Below, piece after piece: positions 38,830 through 45,335 of a stretch of DNA of 46,379 nt; within the stretch, counting starts at the first letter, position 1, and every line of letters begins with the position of its first letter. Under the pieces are notes generated by a model that saw only the letters and a list, made by a program, of their open reading frames with translations, was not told the DNA's origin and searched no databases. Position numbers and translations under genes: made by a program. The DNA lies in IMG/VR virus record IMGVR_UViG_3300027976_000063, positions 1-46,379 of that record; one strand, 5' to 3'. Source of the stretch: a virus.

Positions 38830-39075
38830 ATGACACATCAAGAAATTATAGAATACAATGAAGAGGCGTTAACATGTGATGGTTTCGATGAGGCTATCAT
38901 TGGTATGGCTGAACGAATAGATTTAGGTCCAGTTGTGGCCTATAGTGTCTCCAAGATTATTGATATTTTAATAACGAGAGATAATATGTCTTTTGAGGAA
39001 GCTCATGAGTATTTTTCATTTAATATAATCCAAGCATGGATGGGTGAAAACACACCAATATTCATACACACATGA
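38830..39075 (+). CDS. Small conserved-looking hypothetical protein
   Basis: 81 residues from the ATG at 38830, after the terminator; the frame is open further upstream but would run through that hairpin. The sequence FDEAIIGMAERIDLGPVVAYSVSKIIDIL, at about 18-46, is of a type shared by many T4-like and cyanophage genomes, and its function is unknown. It overlaps the next start by 4 bases. Confidence 0.7.
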   Translation: MTHQEIIEYNEEALTCDGFDEAIIGMAERIDLGPVVAYSVSKIIDILITRDNMSFEEAHEYFSFNIIQAWMGENTPIFIHT

Positions 39076-39491
39076 GAATGTCAATTAAAATACTTGAATC
39101 TAATGTAATAAATAAGAATGATAGGGTGTACCCGTTTGAGTTATTATCTAAGTTATGTGTTAATAAAAAAACATACTTGGGTGGATATTTTGAACTATAT
39201 CAACCACAAACCCATTTAACCGAAAACCCAACACATCAGATAACTAATTTAAGAATGGTTGGGGGGACAATGGTTGGTGATTTACAAACAGATAACGAAC
39301 TAATTATCAATGGTATATTAAATGGTGAATTTGGTTTAGCGACCAGAGCTAATGGTTCTATAGAACCTAACGGGGTGGTGAGTGTTGATTACAACTTATT
39401 AGCTGTTGACATATCTAAAATAGAAAATCTATCAACAGTTTTTAGAATAAACATCGAACCCAATAAACACATATTAAGACATGAATTTTAA
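39072..39491 (+). CDS. Prohead-protease-like protein (T4 gp21-type fold), catalytic Ser apparently missing
   Basis: 139 residues. The pattern NVINKNDRVYPFELLSKL, then ELYQPQTHLTENPTHQITNL and NGILNGEFGLATRANGS follows the order 'N.ngRiYP..il', 'GEl.Hp...SH.I', 'll.gg..GvSSRg' of phage prohead proteases of the gp21/HK97 fold. The His of THQI is kept, but the expected Ser of 'GvSSR' is replaced (GLATR), so the protein may be inactive or a structural relative. It is coupled to both neighbours. Confidence 0.45.
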   Translation: MRMSIKILESNVINKNDRVYPFELLSKLCVNKKTYLGGYFELYQPQTHLTENPTHQITNLRMVGGTMVGDLQTDNELIINGILNGEFGLATRANGSIEPNGVVSVDYNLLAVDISKIENLSTVFRINIEPNKHILRHEF

Positions 39492-40389
39492 TGAAGAACA
39501 CACATTATTAGGTGATTTAAACCCTGGTGATGTTTTTTTAAGTAAGACTAATAATATCGGGGTTTATTTGAAACCGTTGGATGGTGGTCACCTAATCCAA
39601 GACAAAGATAGTGGTGATGAATACACAGTACCACATGGGAACTTCCCAATATTTAAGATGAAATCCGAACCTGAAAAAACACACAACAACGATTTTAAGA
39701 AAAAAGATTACGTAATTAAACTAATCGATAAAAAAATAGCATATGAGTTCATAAAGACCTATCATTACTTAGGTGCAGCTAAATTCTTTGCTAAATTTTC
39801 TTATGGTATGTATCATAAGGGTGGTGGTGAATTATTAGGTGTAACGGCGTTTTCTAACCCACAAGGTAATGTTGCACTAAAAGGTTGGTTTGGTTTGCCT
39901 AACACTGACCAATCGGTATTAGAACTAAGTAGATTATGTGTTATGCCAAACTTAAATGGAACCAACGCGACATCGTTTTTATTATCAACAAGTATTAAAC
40001 TCCTTAAAAAAGAAGAAATTAGAGCTGTAATCACTTTAGCTGATGATAGTAGACACACTGGTAGTATATACCAAGTATGTAATTTCAGTTATTACGGATT
40101 AACCAACAAAAAGAGTGATTTCTTTTCCTACACTGATGGTGGTAAAGTTAACCCAAGGGGTACTACTAAAGAAAAAGAGGGTGTTTGGATATCTAGAACT
40201 AGAAAACATAGATATGCCTTTATTATTAATAAAGACCTAATTTGTTTGTATGATTTAGTTAATGAAAAACCTAAAAAAGATGATACAAGTGTTTATGATT
40301 GTTGTAGTGGAACACAAATAGTGACCGATAAAAGATTTAATGTGAGTTATTCGTGCCCAAAGTGTACACATAATTTAGAAGTTATGTAG
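39481..40389 (+). CDS. Mom-like DNA adenine modification protein (GNAT fold) with C-terminal zinc site
   Basis: 302 residues. The central part resembles the phage Mu Mom family: FIKTYHYLGAAKFFAKFSYGMY, LLGVTAFSNPQG, VLELSRLCVMP with the conserved Glu-Leu-Ser-Arg-Leu, and VITLADDSRHTGSIYQVCNFSYYG. Mom converts adenine in DNA to a carbamoylmethyl-type derivative that resists many restriction enzymes. The C-terminus has CC...YSCPKC (about 278-296), a likely zinc knuckle. Together with two adenine methylases it points to several layers of adenine modification in this phage. It overlaps the preceding gene by 11 bases. Confidence 0.8.
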   Translation: MNFNEEHTLLGDLNPGDVFLSKTNNIGVYLKPLDGGHLIQDKDSGDEYTVPHGNFPIFKMKSEPEKTHNNDFKKKDYVIKLIDKKIAYEFIKTYHYLGAAKFFAKFSYGMYHKGGGELLGVTAFSNPQGNVALKGWFGLPNTDQSVLELSRLCVMPNLNGTNATSFLLSTSIKLLKKEEIRAVITLADDSRHTGSIYQVCNFSYYGLTNKKSDFFSYTDGGKVNPRGTTKEKEGVWISRTRKHRYAFIINKDLICLYDLVNEKPKKDDTSVYDCCSGTQIVTDKRFNVSYSCPKCTHNLEVM

Positions 40390-40400
40390 TATTTACTAAC

Positions 40401-40655
40401 ATGGACAACGTTTTAATAAAATGTGACAATATTCGTCATAATTTCATCACAGGTAAGGGTGTACACCTTAAAATAGGAAACAATTTTTTAGATGTTGGTT
40501 ATATGTTTGTACCATACATACCCATGGAACTTACGGAGGTAGTCTCGAATGAATACCAAACTAACCAATCAATCTCATCAAGGTACACAATCCGACCCAT
40601 AAATAACAGATTATACCAAACATTATCTGACACATTAACTAATGATAATGATTAA
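40401..40655 (+). CDS. Small protein paralogous to the N-terminus of the next gene
   Basis: 84 residues. Its HNFITGKGVHLKIG (about 13-26) matches HNFITGNYVHNGV in the following gene, so the two come from one ancestral segment. It overlaps that gene by 14 bases. Function unknown. Confidence 0.6.
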   Translation: MDNVLIKCDNIRHNFITGKGVHLKIGNNFLDVGYMFVPYIPMELTEVVSNEYQTNQSISSRYTIRPINNRLYQTLSDTLTNDND

Positions 40656-41148
40656 AAAAAGTTCTTACACACATAACTTTATAACTGGTAATTATGTTCA
40701 TAACGGAGTAGTAGAAATACGAACAAGGAACTTAAGAGTTACTTGGACACCTGAATTAACACAAGATTTAACAGCATTCCATAACATCGACGCTGAGGCT
40801 GAATTGACAGCATTATTATCTGAACAAGTTGCAACTGAAGTTAATAGACAAATATTGAATGATATTATGTACCCATTTATTAATGGTGAACCTATACATC
40901 ATAATACTTTATTACCAATGGCTGAACAAGTAATGGCTAGAACAATTGGTCAGGATTTAGTATCCGTTCGACCACTTAATTTAGTACCAATGGGTAGATT
41001 ATATTATATTGATAATCACAACCAAAATTTGGTGAGTTGGAGAGTTGAAGATGGGGTATATAAGTCAATAATTGGTGTGTCTATGGTGATAAAAAGATTA
41101 GAGTTTATACCTAAAAAAATTTGGGTGGGTATAGATATTTTTAATTAG
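40642..41148 (+). CDS. Protein with a T4 gp23-like capsid segment
   Basis: 168 residues. The segment TPELTQDLTAFHNIDAEAELTALLSEQVATEVNRQI (about 36-72) strongly recalls the 'ELAQDLKAxHGLDAEAELxxILSTEIxxEINRE' stretch of T4-like major capsid proteins, but the protein is far too short to be a capsid subunit. It may be a capsid-derived fragment, a decoration protein or a regulator of assembly. The N-terminus is shared with the upstream small gene. It ends before a Bacteroidetes-type promoter. Confidence 0.6.
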   Translation: MIMIKKSSYTHNFITGNYVHNGVVEIRTRNLRVTWTPELTQDLTAFHNIDAEAELTALLSEQVATEVNRQILNDIMYPFINGEPIHHNTLLPMAEQVMARTIGQDLVSVRPLNLVPMGRLYYIDNHNQNLVSWRVEDGVYKSIIGVSMVIKRLEFIPKKIWVGIDIFN

Positions 41149-41160
41149 ATTTCTAATTAC

Positions 41161-41191
41161 TTGTTTTATTAAGAAAAGTTTTTTATATTTG
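41161..41191 (+). promoter_or_regulatory. Bacteroidetes-type promoter for 41227
   Basis: TTG (41161-41163), a 20-base spacer and a perfect TATATTTG (41184-41191), 35 bases before the start codon. Confidence 0.83.
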
Positions 41192-41226
41192 TTTAAATAA
41201 ATGTTTAATCTTTTAAAACCCGTTGT

Positions 41227-41412
41227 ATGTTAAAACAAATAAGACAAATTGAGAAGAATATCACCGTTAAGATGAAACAAATTAAAAAAGGTGAAATTAC
41301 TATTTCTGAAAGTAGGATAGGGATTCAATTTAATAGGTTAAAAGAGATGGATGAGGCTTCTTATGAAAAATACCTAAAAGATTATAACCACTTAACTAAA
41401 ACACTAGTTTGA
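41227..41412 (+). CDS. Small helical protein
   Basis: 61 residues, basic, one long predicted coiled coil (LKQIRQIEKNITVKMKQIKK...). Its stop overlaps the next start (TGATG). It heads a set of small early-type genes behind a strong promoter. No family is recognised. Confidence 0.6.
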   Translation: MLKQIRQIEKNITVKMKQIKKGEITISESRIGIQFNRLKEMDEASYEKYLKDYNHLTKTLV

Positions 41413-41591
41413 TGGGTGTTTTTGACAATCACCTTTTAGGTAGACAAGAATCTGAATCAACCATCGAAATGGTAAAGGAGTGTGATATGGTTGGTCGTAG
41501 AATATATTTTAGTAATTTATTCTACTACACAGACACCATTGATAGTAAAGGTGATGTAATTTACATAAAAAAGAAATCCTATACCTTTTAA
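41412..41591 (+). CDS. Small hypothetical protein
   Basis: 59 residues from the ATG at 41412, which overlaps the preceding stop codon. Mixed composition, basic C-terminus. No family is recognised. The following 111 bases hold an open frame without a start codon, which I did not annotate. Confidence 0.55.
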   Translation: MGVFDNHLLGRQESESTIEMVKECDMVGRRIYFSNLFYYTDTIDSKGDVIYIKKKSYTF

Positions 41592-41702
41592 TACCACACC
41601 AATTATGTAATTATTATGATATTATCTATTCCATAGATGGGGTAGAAACAAAAAATTGTGATAGACAAGTTATTTCAATAATTTATTTAAAGTTACAAGA
41701 TT

Positions 41703-41936
41703 ATGTCGAAAAATACAATAGTTAAGTTTAAAAACACTTCATTACAGAATGATTCAAAAAACATAATTAAAAATGGTTACCATTTTTTTAAAAGTTCATA
41801 TGGTTTACCTTCCATTGAGGTGGTGGAAAAAGGTGGGGAAGTTGATTCTGAAACATCTTACCTATATCAGAATGAGGAAGATATGTGTTCTGATTTTGAT
41901 AAACTTAAAAACACTATACCAAATAAAATTAAATAG
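41703..41936 (+). CDS. Small hypothetical protein
   Basis: 77 residues, acidic in its second half (GGEVDSETSYLYQNEEDMCSDF). It is followed after 1 base by the next gene. No family is recognised. Confidence 0.6.
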   Translation: MSKNTIVKFKNTSLQNDSKNIIKNGYHFFKSSYGLPSIEVVEKGGEVDSETSYLYQNEEDMCSDFDKLKNTIPNKIK

Positions 41937-41937
41937 T

Positions 41938-42297
41938 ATGATAACAATAAATGACAGTACTAATGTAAGTTTACCAATAACGTGTAGTCGGGGTGTTTTA
42001 ACATGGGTTATTGAAACCCATCAAATGGATTGTTTTAGGAATAATAAACCTAGTTTAATGTCCGACCTCAGAAAAGAACTAACTAACACCTTTGGGGAAC
42101 AAGTTAAAACGATTACCGGTGAGTTTAGGAATAAATTATGGGTGTTAGAACACAATGGGTTAGTTTATAATGTGTTTAGTGCATCTAATAAGGGTACTTC
42201 GATTGAAGTGTGTAAAACATTTGAGGAAATTCGTTCGGGTGTCCACGACACACACATAATTGGGTTTTTGATGGAGTTACATAAAAAATTAATATGA
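41938..42297 (+). CDS. Hypothetical protein
   Basis: 119 residues from the ATG at 41938; the same frame is open further upstream but would overlap the preceding gene entirely. Mixed alpha/beta, with no recognised family. Its stop overlaps the phosphatase start (ATGA), so the two are coupled. Confidence 0.65.
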   Translation: MITINDSTNVSLPITCSRGVLTWVIETHQMDCFRNNKPSLMSDLRKELTNTFGEQVKTITGEFRNKLWVLEHNGLVYNVFSASNKGTSIEVCKTFEEIRSGVHDTHIIGFLMELHKKLI

Positions 42298-43043
42298 GAG
42301 AATTGGTGATTGGGGATATCCATGGTGGGTATAGGGCTTTAAAACAAGTATTAGAAGCTGTTAACTTTGATTATGAAAATGATAAGTTAATATCTTTGGG
42401 TGACGTTTGTGATGGTTGGCCTGATGTGGCTGAATGTATTGAGGAATTAATTAAAATTAAAAACTTAATAAAAATAAGGGGTAATCATGATGAATGGACA
42501 TTAGATTTTCTCAGACACACATTAAAAAATGGTGTGGATGAATATAGTGATACTTGGTACCACCAAGGTGGTAAAGCTACCCACCTCTCTTATTACAATA
42601 AACCCGAATTAGTTGATAAACACATTCAATACCTAGAGGAAACTGAATTATACCACATTGATGAACAAAATCGATTATTTTTACACGCTGGTTTTAATAC
42701 AGATATACCAGTCGATAAACAAGAAAAAACCACATATTTTTGGGACAGAGTTTTTTGGTCTGATTTAACAAATGGTTATTTAGAGGGTACGGACATGTTT
42801 AAAGAAGTTTATATCGGACACACACCAACCATTAGTACATTCAAACATGGAAGACCAGTGAACATTAGTAATGTGTGGAATATGGATACGGGAGCTACAT
42901 ATATTGGTAAATTATCCATTATGGATTTAAATACCAAAGAATTAACACAATCTGACCCCGTGTTCCAATTATACCCTGAACATATGGGTAGAAACGGTAA
43001 GTTAGTAATGGATGACCCTGAGTGGAATAAGTGGGGTAGTTGA
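42294..43043 (+). CDS. PPP-family metallophosphatase (lambda phosphatase / NinI-like)
   Basis: 249 residues with the PPP-family motifs in order: GDIHG (7-11), GDVCDGW (about 36-42), GNHDEW (about 61-66), a late HAGF and GHTP. These bind two metal ions and hydrolyse phosphate esters, on Ser/Thr phosphoproteins or on nucleotides such as diadenosine polyphosphates. The length is close to the 221 residues of lambda phosphatase. It is coupled to the preceding gene by ATGA. Confidence 0.88.
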   Translation: MRELVIGDIHGGYRALKQVLEAVNFDYENDKLISLGDVCDGWPDVAECIEELIKIKNLIKIRGNHDEWTLDFLRHTLKNGVDEYSDTWYHQGGKATHLSYYNKPELVDKHIQYLEETELYHIDEQNRLFLHAGFNTDIPVDKQEKTTYFWDRVFWSDLTNGYLEGTDMFKEVYIGHTPTISTFKHGRPVNISNVWNMDTGATYIGKLSIMDLNTKELTQSDPVFQLYPEHMGRNGKLVMDDPEWNKWGS

Positions 43044-43079
43044 TTAACATCGGACACATAATTATATAAACGAAAAAGA

Positions 43080-43508
43080 ATGGTAGTTAATGAATTAAAT
43101 AAACTTAGATTGGATTATTCTATTTTAATTAATTCAGTTGATTTGGATGATTTAAAATTATTCCTAAAGTCTCTTAATACTGAACGGTGGGTTCCATTCT
43201 GTTATTGGAATCGAGGAGAAATAAAAGATAAACCTAATATATTAACAGAGTTTGTTGGGAAAAACCCATTACGGTGGTCTATATATAGTTTTTTGGTTAA
43301 AAATGGGTATATGTTAATAGAAAACCCACATTGGTGTCAACGAAACCCAAGAAAAGGTAATAACCCAAATGAATTTTACGAATATTACTCATATTATAAT
43401 GAATTAGTTTACGATGAAATAATAAATAGACTACATGATGAGGGGTACCTAAAAAAAAAGGTGATAGTTACCAAATTAATAATAACACAAAACCAATCAA
43501 AAAATTAG
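43080..43508 (+). CDS. Hypothetical protein
   Basis: 142 residues. The middle is rich in Trp, Asn and Pro (RWVPFCYWNRGEIKD, then NPHWCQRNPRKGNNPNEFYEYY) and the C-terminus is basic. No family is recognised. Confidence 0.6.
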   Translation: MVVNELNKLRLDYSILINSVDLDDLKLFLKSLNTERWVPFCYWNRGEIKDKPNILTEFVGKNPLRWSIYSFLVKNGYMLIENPHWCQRNPRKGNNPNEFYEYYSYYNELVYDEIINRLHDEGYLKKKVIVTKLIITQNQSKN

Positions 43509-43535
43509 AAACACATAAATTTATAATTAAATAAT

Positions 43536-44603
43536 ATGAAAAAAGAAGAGTTTTTAGAAAAATACCTTAACGCCAAATCACCTACGGGGATGGAAACCGA
43601 AGGTCAACAAATTTGGTTGGATTATATAAAGGATTATGTTGATGAAACATTTACCGATGTATATGGAACAGCTGTTGGGGTTGTTAACCCAGGAAAAGAC
43701 TATAAAGTAGTTATTGAGGCTCACGCTGATGAGATTGGGTGGACGGTTAACCACATTGATAGTGATGGATTTATTAGGGTAGTTCGAAATGGTGGTTCAG
43801 ACCATCAAATAGCACCTGGAACGAGTGTTCAAATACTTGGTGAAAATGGTGTAGTTGAAGGTCACTTTGGTTGGTTAGCTATACACGAAAGAAAGAGTTC
43901 AAGTGAATTACAACCAAGTGTTGACAACCTATTTGTCGATGTTGAGGCATCATCAAAAGAAGAAGTTGAGGGTATGGGTATATTTGTAGGTTGTCCTATG
44001 GTATATAATACACAATTCAAAGAAAGAAAAGGAAAATACATATCAAGAGCGTTGGACAACAGAATTGGTGGGTATATGATAGCACAAGTCGCTAAAAAAT
44101 TAAAAGATAAAGGTGATAAATTACCTTACACTCTATACATCGTTAATTCAGTTCAGGAAGAAATTGGTTTATTCGGAGCTAAAATGATAGCTCAAACAAT
44201 TAAACCTAATGTTGCGATTATAACGGATGTATGTCATGATACACATACACCACACATGAACAAACAAACAGCTGGTGATACAAAGTCAGGTCTCGGTCCA
44301 GTTATTTTTAGAGGTGGAGACATCCAACTAAATTTACATAAGAAAGTAATTGGTGTAGCTAAGGAAAAAGAAATTAAATTCCAAAGGGGTACATATAATG
44401 GTAACTCTGGAACAGATACAAACGCTTTTTACACATCTAATGGTGGTGTTGCTTGTCAATTGATATCATTACCATTAAAATACATGCACACTACGGTTGA
44501 GACTGTGGATAAAAAAGATGTTAAAAATGTGATTAAATTGATATATCACACACTATTATCATTGGAAGAAAACGAAGATTTCAAGTATATTAAAAATAAA
44601 TAA
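43536..44603 (+). CDS. M42-family aminopeptidase
   Basis: 355 residues, the normal length for M42/FrvX glutamyl aminopeptidases. Metal and catalytic residues can be seen: His63 and Asp65 in IEAHADEIGW, SRALDNRIGG with the bridging Asp, VQEEIG with the catalytic Glu pair, ITDVCHDTHT, and the late His in YMHTTVE. It releases N-terminal residues from peptides. In a lytic phage it may recycle amino acids from host protein, which would fit the amino-acid sensing leaders next to it; that link is only inference. A phage gene of this type is unusual. Confidence 0.92.
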   Translation: MKKEEFLEKYLNAKSPTGMETEGQQIWLDYIKDYVDETFTDVYGTAVGVVNPGKDYKVVIEAHADEIGWTVNHIDSDGFIRVVRNGGSDHQIAPGTSVQILGENGVVEGHFGWLAIHERKSSSELQPSVDNLFVDVEASSKEEVEGMGIFVGCPMVYNTQFKERKGKYISRALDNRIGGYMIAQVAKKLKDKGDKLPYTLYIVNSVQEEIGLFGAKMIAQTIKPNVAIITDVCHDTHTPHMNKQTAGDTKSGLGPVIFRGGDIQLNLHKKVIGVAKEKEIKFQRGTYNGNSGTDTNAFYTSNGGVACQLISLPLKYMHTTVETVDKKDVKNVIKLIYHTLLSLEENEDFKYIKNK

Positions 44604-44612
44604 AAAAAATAC

Positions 44613-44643
44613 TTGACTTATAAGAGAACTTTTACTATATTTG
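44613..44643 (+). promoter_or_regulatory. Strong Bacteroidetes-type promoter of tRNA leader 2
   Basis: TTG (44613-44615), a 20-base spacer and a perfect TATATTTG (44636-44643). The region ACTTTTACTATATTTGTAG is identical to that of leader 1 at 30059-30077, so the two leaders are related by duplication or strong selection. Confidence 0.88.
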
Positions 44644-44678
44644 TAGTATATTTATAAACAAAGAAAATTAAAAACAAA

Positions 44679-44777
44679 ATGAAAACATTAACAAACATAT
44701 CTTTATTTACCCTGACGCAAGTCTTTATGGTACAGTTACAAACTGTATTCGGGTTTGGTGTGTCTAATGTCTCATGA
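44679..44777 (+). CDS. Leader peptide 2 (32 residues, Leu/Phe/Thr/Gln/Val/Met-rich)
   Basis: A 32-codon frame follows the strong promoter. Residues 9-24 read LFTLTQVFMVQLQTVF and contain only Leu, Phe, Thr, Gln, Val and Met. The tRNAs behind the attenuator are Gln(UUG), CAU (Met or Ile), Thr(UGU), Phe(GAA), Thr(GGU), Val(UAC) and Leu(UAA), so every residue in the stretch is served by an array member (the Met if the CAU tRNA is an elongator tRNA-Met). It could be mistaken for a hydrophobic toxin or signal peptide, but the position before an attenuator and the match in leader 1 favour a sensor peptide. Translation is inferred. Confidence 0.72.
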   Translation: MKTLTNISLFTLTQVFMVQLQTVFGFGVSNVS

Positions 44778-44839
44778 CAATTTAAGATATACAATCAAAC
44801 AAACCCGAATTCAAATTATTGAGTTCGGGTTTTTTTTTG
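44732..44839 (+). promoter_or_regulatory. Attenuator with antiterminator of tRNA leader 2
   Basis: Three mutually related elements are visible: a hairpin ACAGTT/AACTGT (44732-44746) within the leader frame; ATTCGGGTTTG (44747-44757), perfectly complementary over 11 bases to CAAACCCGAAT (44800-44810); and the terminator whose 5' arm is that same segment. Pairing of the first with the second would prevent termination. Ribosome stalling upstream of 44747 would favour antitermination. Confidence 0.7.
44801..44839 (+). terminator. Intrinsic terminator/attenuator before the second tRNA array
   Basis: A 14-base-pair stem with one G-U pair (44801-44814 with 44819-44832), loop ATTA, and a long T run, 24 bases before tRNA-Gln. 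Confidence 0.9.
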
Positions 44840-44862
44840 TTCTTTGATTTATTGGTAATATT

Positions 44863-44944
44863 GTCTCGTGGTGTAATTGGCAACACGTCCCGTTTTGACC
44901 GGGGAGAGAGAGAAATCCGTTGTAGGTTCGAACCCTACCGAGAC
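44863..44944 (+). tRNA. tRNA-Gln (anticodon UUG) with an expanded variable region
   Basis: Acceptor GTCTCGT with CCGAGAC (one mismatch at the base), the GGTGTAATTGGCAACAC D arm typical of tRNA-Gln, anticodon stem TCCCG/CGGGG with loop TTTTGAC, T stem GTAGG/CCTAC with loop TTCGAAC. The variable region is about 17 bases (AGAGAGAGAAATCCGTT), about 12 longer than usual for this class. CCA is not encoded. Confidence 0.8.
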
Positions 44945-44964
44945 AACTTTAAAATAATAGTAAT

Positions 44965-45033
44965 GGCGTAACTTAGTGAAAAAGGATTATCTCTCATAAG
45001 GATGATTAACCGAGTTTGAACCTCGGGTACGCT
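44965..45033 (+). tRNA. tRNA with CAU anticodon (Met or Ile2)
   Basis: Acceptor GGCGTA with TACGCT, anticodon stem TATCT/GGATG with loop CTCATAA, T stem CCGAG/CTCGG with loop TTTGAAC. The D arm is short and not well resolved by eye. CAU serves Met, or Ile AUA codons if the C is modified to lysidine. Confidence 0.7.
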
Positions 45034-45040
45034 ACAATAA

Positions 45041-45111
45041 GGTGAATTAGTATAGTGGTAATTATGTTGGTTTTGTAATCCAATGACGAGAGTTCGATTC
45101 TCTCATTCACC
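45041..45111 (+). tRNA. tRNA-Thr (anticodon UGU)
   Basis: Perfect 7-pair acceptor GGTGAAT with ATTCACC, anticodon loop TTTGTAA with stem TTGGT/TCCAA (one U-U at the loop end), T stem GAGAG/CTCTC with loop TTCGATT. It reads ACA. Confidence 0.85.
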
Positions 45112-45124
45112 TCAAATAAATAAT

Positions 45125-45198
45125 GGGACTATCGTATAGGTGGTTATTGTACACATGTTTGAAACACATGAGGCCTCAGCTCAACTCTGAGTGGTCCC
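45125..45198 (+). tRNA. tRNA-Phe (anticodon GAA)
   Basis: Acceptor GGGACTA with TGGTCCC, anticodon stem CATGT/ACATG (perfect) with loop TTGAAAC, T stem CTCAG/CTGAG with loop CTCAACT. It reads TTC and TTT. Confidence 0.85.
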
Positions 45199-45204
45199 AC
45201 AAAC

Positions 45205-45276
45205 GCTTACGAAGTTCATGCGGTTGAACACTCGGTTGGTATCTGAGAGGAAGTGGGTTCGAATCCCATCGTTAGC
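45205..45276 (+). tRNA. tRNA-Thr (anticodon GGU)
   Basis: Acceptor GCTTACG with CGTTAGC (one mismatch), perfect D stem GTTC/GAAC, anticodon stem CTCGG/CTGAG with loop TTGGTAT, T stem GTGGG/CCCAT with loop TTCGAAT. It reads ACC and ACT and complements the UGU tRNA. Confidence 0.82.
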
Positions 45277-45311
45277 TCTAAATAAATATCGAACTTTTAC
45301 AATACCACACG

Positions 45312-45319
45312 TATTTATA
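45312..45319 (+). promoter_or_regulatory. TATTTATA box before the HNH gene
   Basis: The octamer lies 16 bases before the start codon at 45336. Confidence 0.35.
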
Positions 45320-45335
45320 TGTAAAGGTTAGTATT

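Noticed and set aside
41592-41726. An open frame between two small genes reading ...NYYDIIYSIDGVETKN...
   Set aside because: It has no ATG, GTG or TTG start in frame and is only about 40 codons long.
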